7,055 nucleotides of DNA from an uncultured Subdoligranulum sp. (lineage in GTDB: Bacteria; Bacillota_A; Clostridia; Oscillospirales; Ruminococcaceae), in the NCBI GenBank assembly GCA_900772715.1, contig CAAGRN010000142.1, positions 1 through 7,055 on the forward strand. Reading direction: 5' to 3'. A program made the translations under genes and the position numbers. Position 1 is the first letter of the stretch; each line of letters starts with the position of its first letter. The notes under the pieces are model-generated. The model was not told where the DNA came from. It ran no database searches and saw only the letters and a list, made by a program, of their open reading frames with translations. Positions 5,749-7,055 of the stretch are shown here, piece after piece.

Positions 5749-7055
5749 ATGTTCTATTTGTACAAAGGGCTTTCGGGGGATGCCAGCCGCACGGTGCGCA
5801 CAGCGCTGGCACTGGCAGGGCAGCAGGGCTGCCGCGAGGCGGACACCGGGCATTTTTTGCTTGCCATGCTGCGCTGCGCCAAGGGTCCCGCCGCCGACTT
5901 TTTGCACCGCAAGCGGGTCACCGCCGCAGCGCTGCAAAGTAATACTGCTTTACAGCAGCCATCGGCAGCGCCCTGCCGCCTGCACAAAAACGACCTTGCC
6001 TGCGAAAGCCGCAAGGCGCTGGAATTTGCGGTGCTGGGCGCGCACGCCGCCAACCGCCCCAAGGCAGAAAACGAGCATCTTCTCTGCGCCATGCTGGAGG
6101 ATGCTTCCTGCACCGCCAGCGTATGGCTGGCAGCCCTTGGGGTGGAGGTCGCACAGGCAGCGCGGGAATGCCGCCAGCTCAGCGGGCAGACGGTTTTGCC
6201 CGTTCAGCCCCGGATGAGCGCCCAGCGCAGCAACCGCCCCAGCGACAAATACGGGCGCGACCTGACCCGCCTTGCGCAGGACGGGCGGCTGGACCCGGTG
6301 CTGTGCCGGGACGATGAGCTTGCGCGTATGATCGAAATTTTGTGCCGCCGCCAAAAAAACAACCCCTGCCTGTTGGGCGAGCCGGGCGTTGGCAAAAGTG
6401 CCTTGGCGGAGGCGCTGGCGCAAAAAATTGCCGCCGGGCAAATCACCCCGGCGCTGCGCGGCAAGCGGCTTCTGTCGCTGGATATGGCATCCATGGTGGC
6501 AGGCACAAAATACCGCGGCGATTTTGAGGAGCGCTTCAAAAGCCTGCTGGAGGAGCTTTACCGTGACCGCAGCACCATCCTGTTTATTGATGAAATTCAC
6601 ATCATTGCGGGTGCCGGTGCCGCCGAGGGTGCTATCGACGCTGCCAGCATTTTAAAGCCGATGCTGGCGCGGGGCGAGATTCAGCTGATCGGTGCCACCA
6701 CGCCCGAGGAATACCGCAAAACCATCCAAAAGGATACCGCGCTGGAGCGCCGTTTCGGCAAGGTTATGGTCGAGGAGCCAACCCCGCGCCAAGCCGAAAA
6801 AATCTTAGCCGGGCTGATGCCCCGGTACGAGCGCTACCACGGGGTGGTTATGCCACCGGAAACGCTGCACGCTGCGGTGGAGTTGAGCGTGCGGTATCTG
6901 CCGGGGCGCTTTTTGCCCGACAAGGCCATTGACCTGCTGGACGAAGCTGCCGCCGCCAAGCGCATTGCCGACACCGGCGGCGAGGGCAAGCGCATTTTGA
7001 CCGAGAGCGATGTCGCCCATATCGTCAGCAAGGCAAGCGGCGTACCCGCCGACCG
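5749..7055 (+). CDS. ClpA/ClpC-like AAA+ unfoldase, ATP-dependent Clp protease ATP-binding subunit (N-terminal 435 residues; 3' end outside window)
   Basis: This is a cytoplasmic Hsp100 unfoldase, probably feeding proteins to ClpP. The N-terminus carries two Clp_N-type repeats (about 8-60 with HFLLAML, and 82-143 with EHLLCAML). The linker then leads into the first AAA+ module: YGRDLTRLAQDGRLDPV (168-184), Walker A GEPGVGKS (210-217), pore loop KYRGDFEERF (254-263), Walker B ILFIDE (277-282), sensor-1 region IGATTPEEYRK (314-324), arginine fingers R334/R335 (LERRF) and sensor-2 region GRFLPDKAIDLLDEA (386-400). Only about 30 residues separate DLLDEA from the D1-D2 junction GVPAD. There is therefore no room for the middle domain of ClpC or ClpB, which favours a ClpA-type architecture. 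Ten cysteines fall in residues 28-207 and none in 208-435. The start has AAGGGGG 5 nt upstream. The second ATPase module and any ClpP-binding loop lie beyond the window, so ClpP partnership is inferred. Confidence 0.93.
   Translation, partial: MFYLYKGLSGDASRTVRTALALAGQQGCREADTGHFLLAMLRCAKGPAADFLHRKRVTAAALQSNTALQQPSAAPCRLHKNDLACESRKALEFAVLGAHAANRPKAENEHLLCAMLEDASCTASVWLAALGVEVAQAARECRQLSGQTVLPVQPRMSAQRSNRPSDKYGRDLTRLAQDGRLDPVLCRDDELARMIEILCRRQKNNPCLLGEPGVGKSALAEALAQKIAAGQITPALRGKRLLSLDMASMVAGTKYRGDFEERFKSLLEELYRDRSTILFIDEIHIIAGAGAAEGAIDAASILKPMLARGEIQLIGATTPEEYRKTIQKDTALERRFGKVMVEEPTPRQAEKILAGLMPRYERYHGVVMPPETLHAAVELSVRYLPGRFLPDKAIDLLDEAAAAKRIADTGGEGKRILTESDVAHIVSKASGVPAD

Noticed and set aside
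5651..6217. A 188-codon plus-strand frame overlapping the start of the Clp gene
   Set aside because: The Clp frame from 5749 has clear Clp_N and AAA+ motifs and a good ribosome site. The overlapping frame is Arg/Pro-rich and has no supported start.

Overview
The window is a compact bacterial segment carrying five protein genes and no RNA genes, insertion sequences or CRISPR arrays that I can see. The GC-rich coding sequence, strong AGGAG-type ribosome binding sites, TATAAT promoters with TGn extensions and a heterodimeric ABC exporter of the LmrCD/BmrCD/TM287-288 type point to a GC-rich Gram-positive Firmicute. A gut clostridial (Oscillospiraceae-like, e.g. Faecalibacterium/Subdoligranulum-type) origin is my guess; nothing in the window fixes the genus.

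Layout. Positions 1-867 (minus) hold the N-terminal 289 residues of a MATE-family efflux transporter, whose 3' end lies outside the window. It has its own extended -10 promoter (908-936). A 13-bp perfect-stem terminator (1001-1044) separates it from the next unit. That unit is a three-gene minus-strand operon read from a good promoter (5635-5663). Its order is ABC exporter half with a degenerate ATPase site (3840-5579, GTG start), ABC exporter half with the canonical catalytic residues (2095-3843, ATGA overlap), then asnA, the ammonia-dependent asparagine synthetase (1061-2071, 23-nt gap). Divergently transcribed on the plus strand is a ClpA/ClpC-like AAA+ unfoldase (5749 to the window end, partial). 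It has two Clp_N repeats and a complete D1 ATPase module but no middle domain.

How the genes fit together. The two ABC half-transporters should form one heterodimeric exporter. Each half lacks what the other supplies: the first has Asp and Gln in place of the catalytic Glu and the switch His but carries an intact FSGGQ signature, while the second has DE and His but a deviant ISQGQ signature. asnA is co-directional and probably co-transcribed, although no functional link to export is obvious.

The most interesting non-coding part is the 169-bp divergent gap between the ABC operon and the Clp gene. It contains several nested palindromes built from YATAC/GTATR half-sites, placed at the predicted start point of the ABC operon and just upstream of the Clp ribosome binding site. 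A shared regulator or a structured leader is plausible. No clearly new biological system is visible; the exporter, AsnA, MATE and Clp proteins are all recognisable families.
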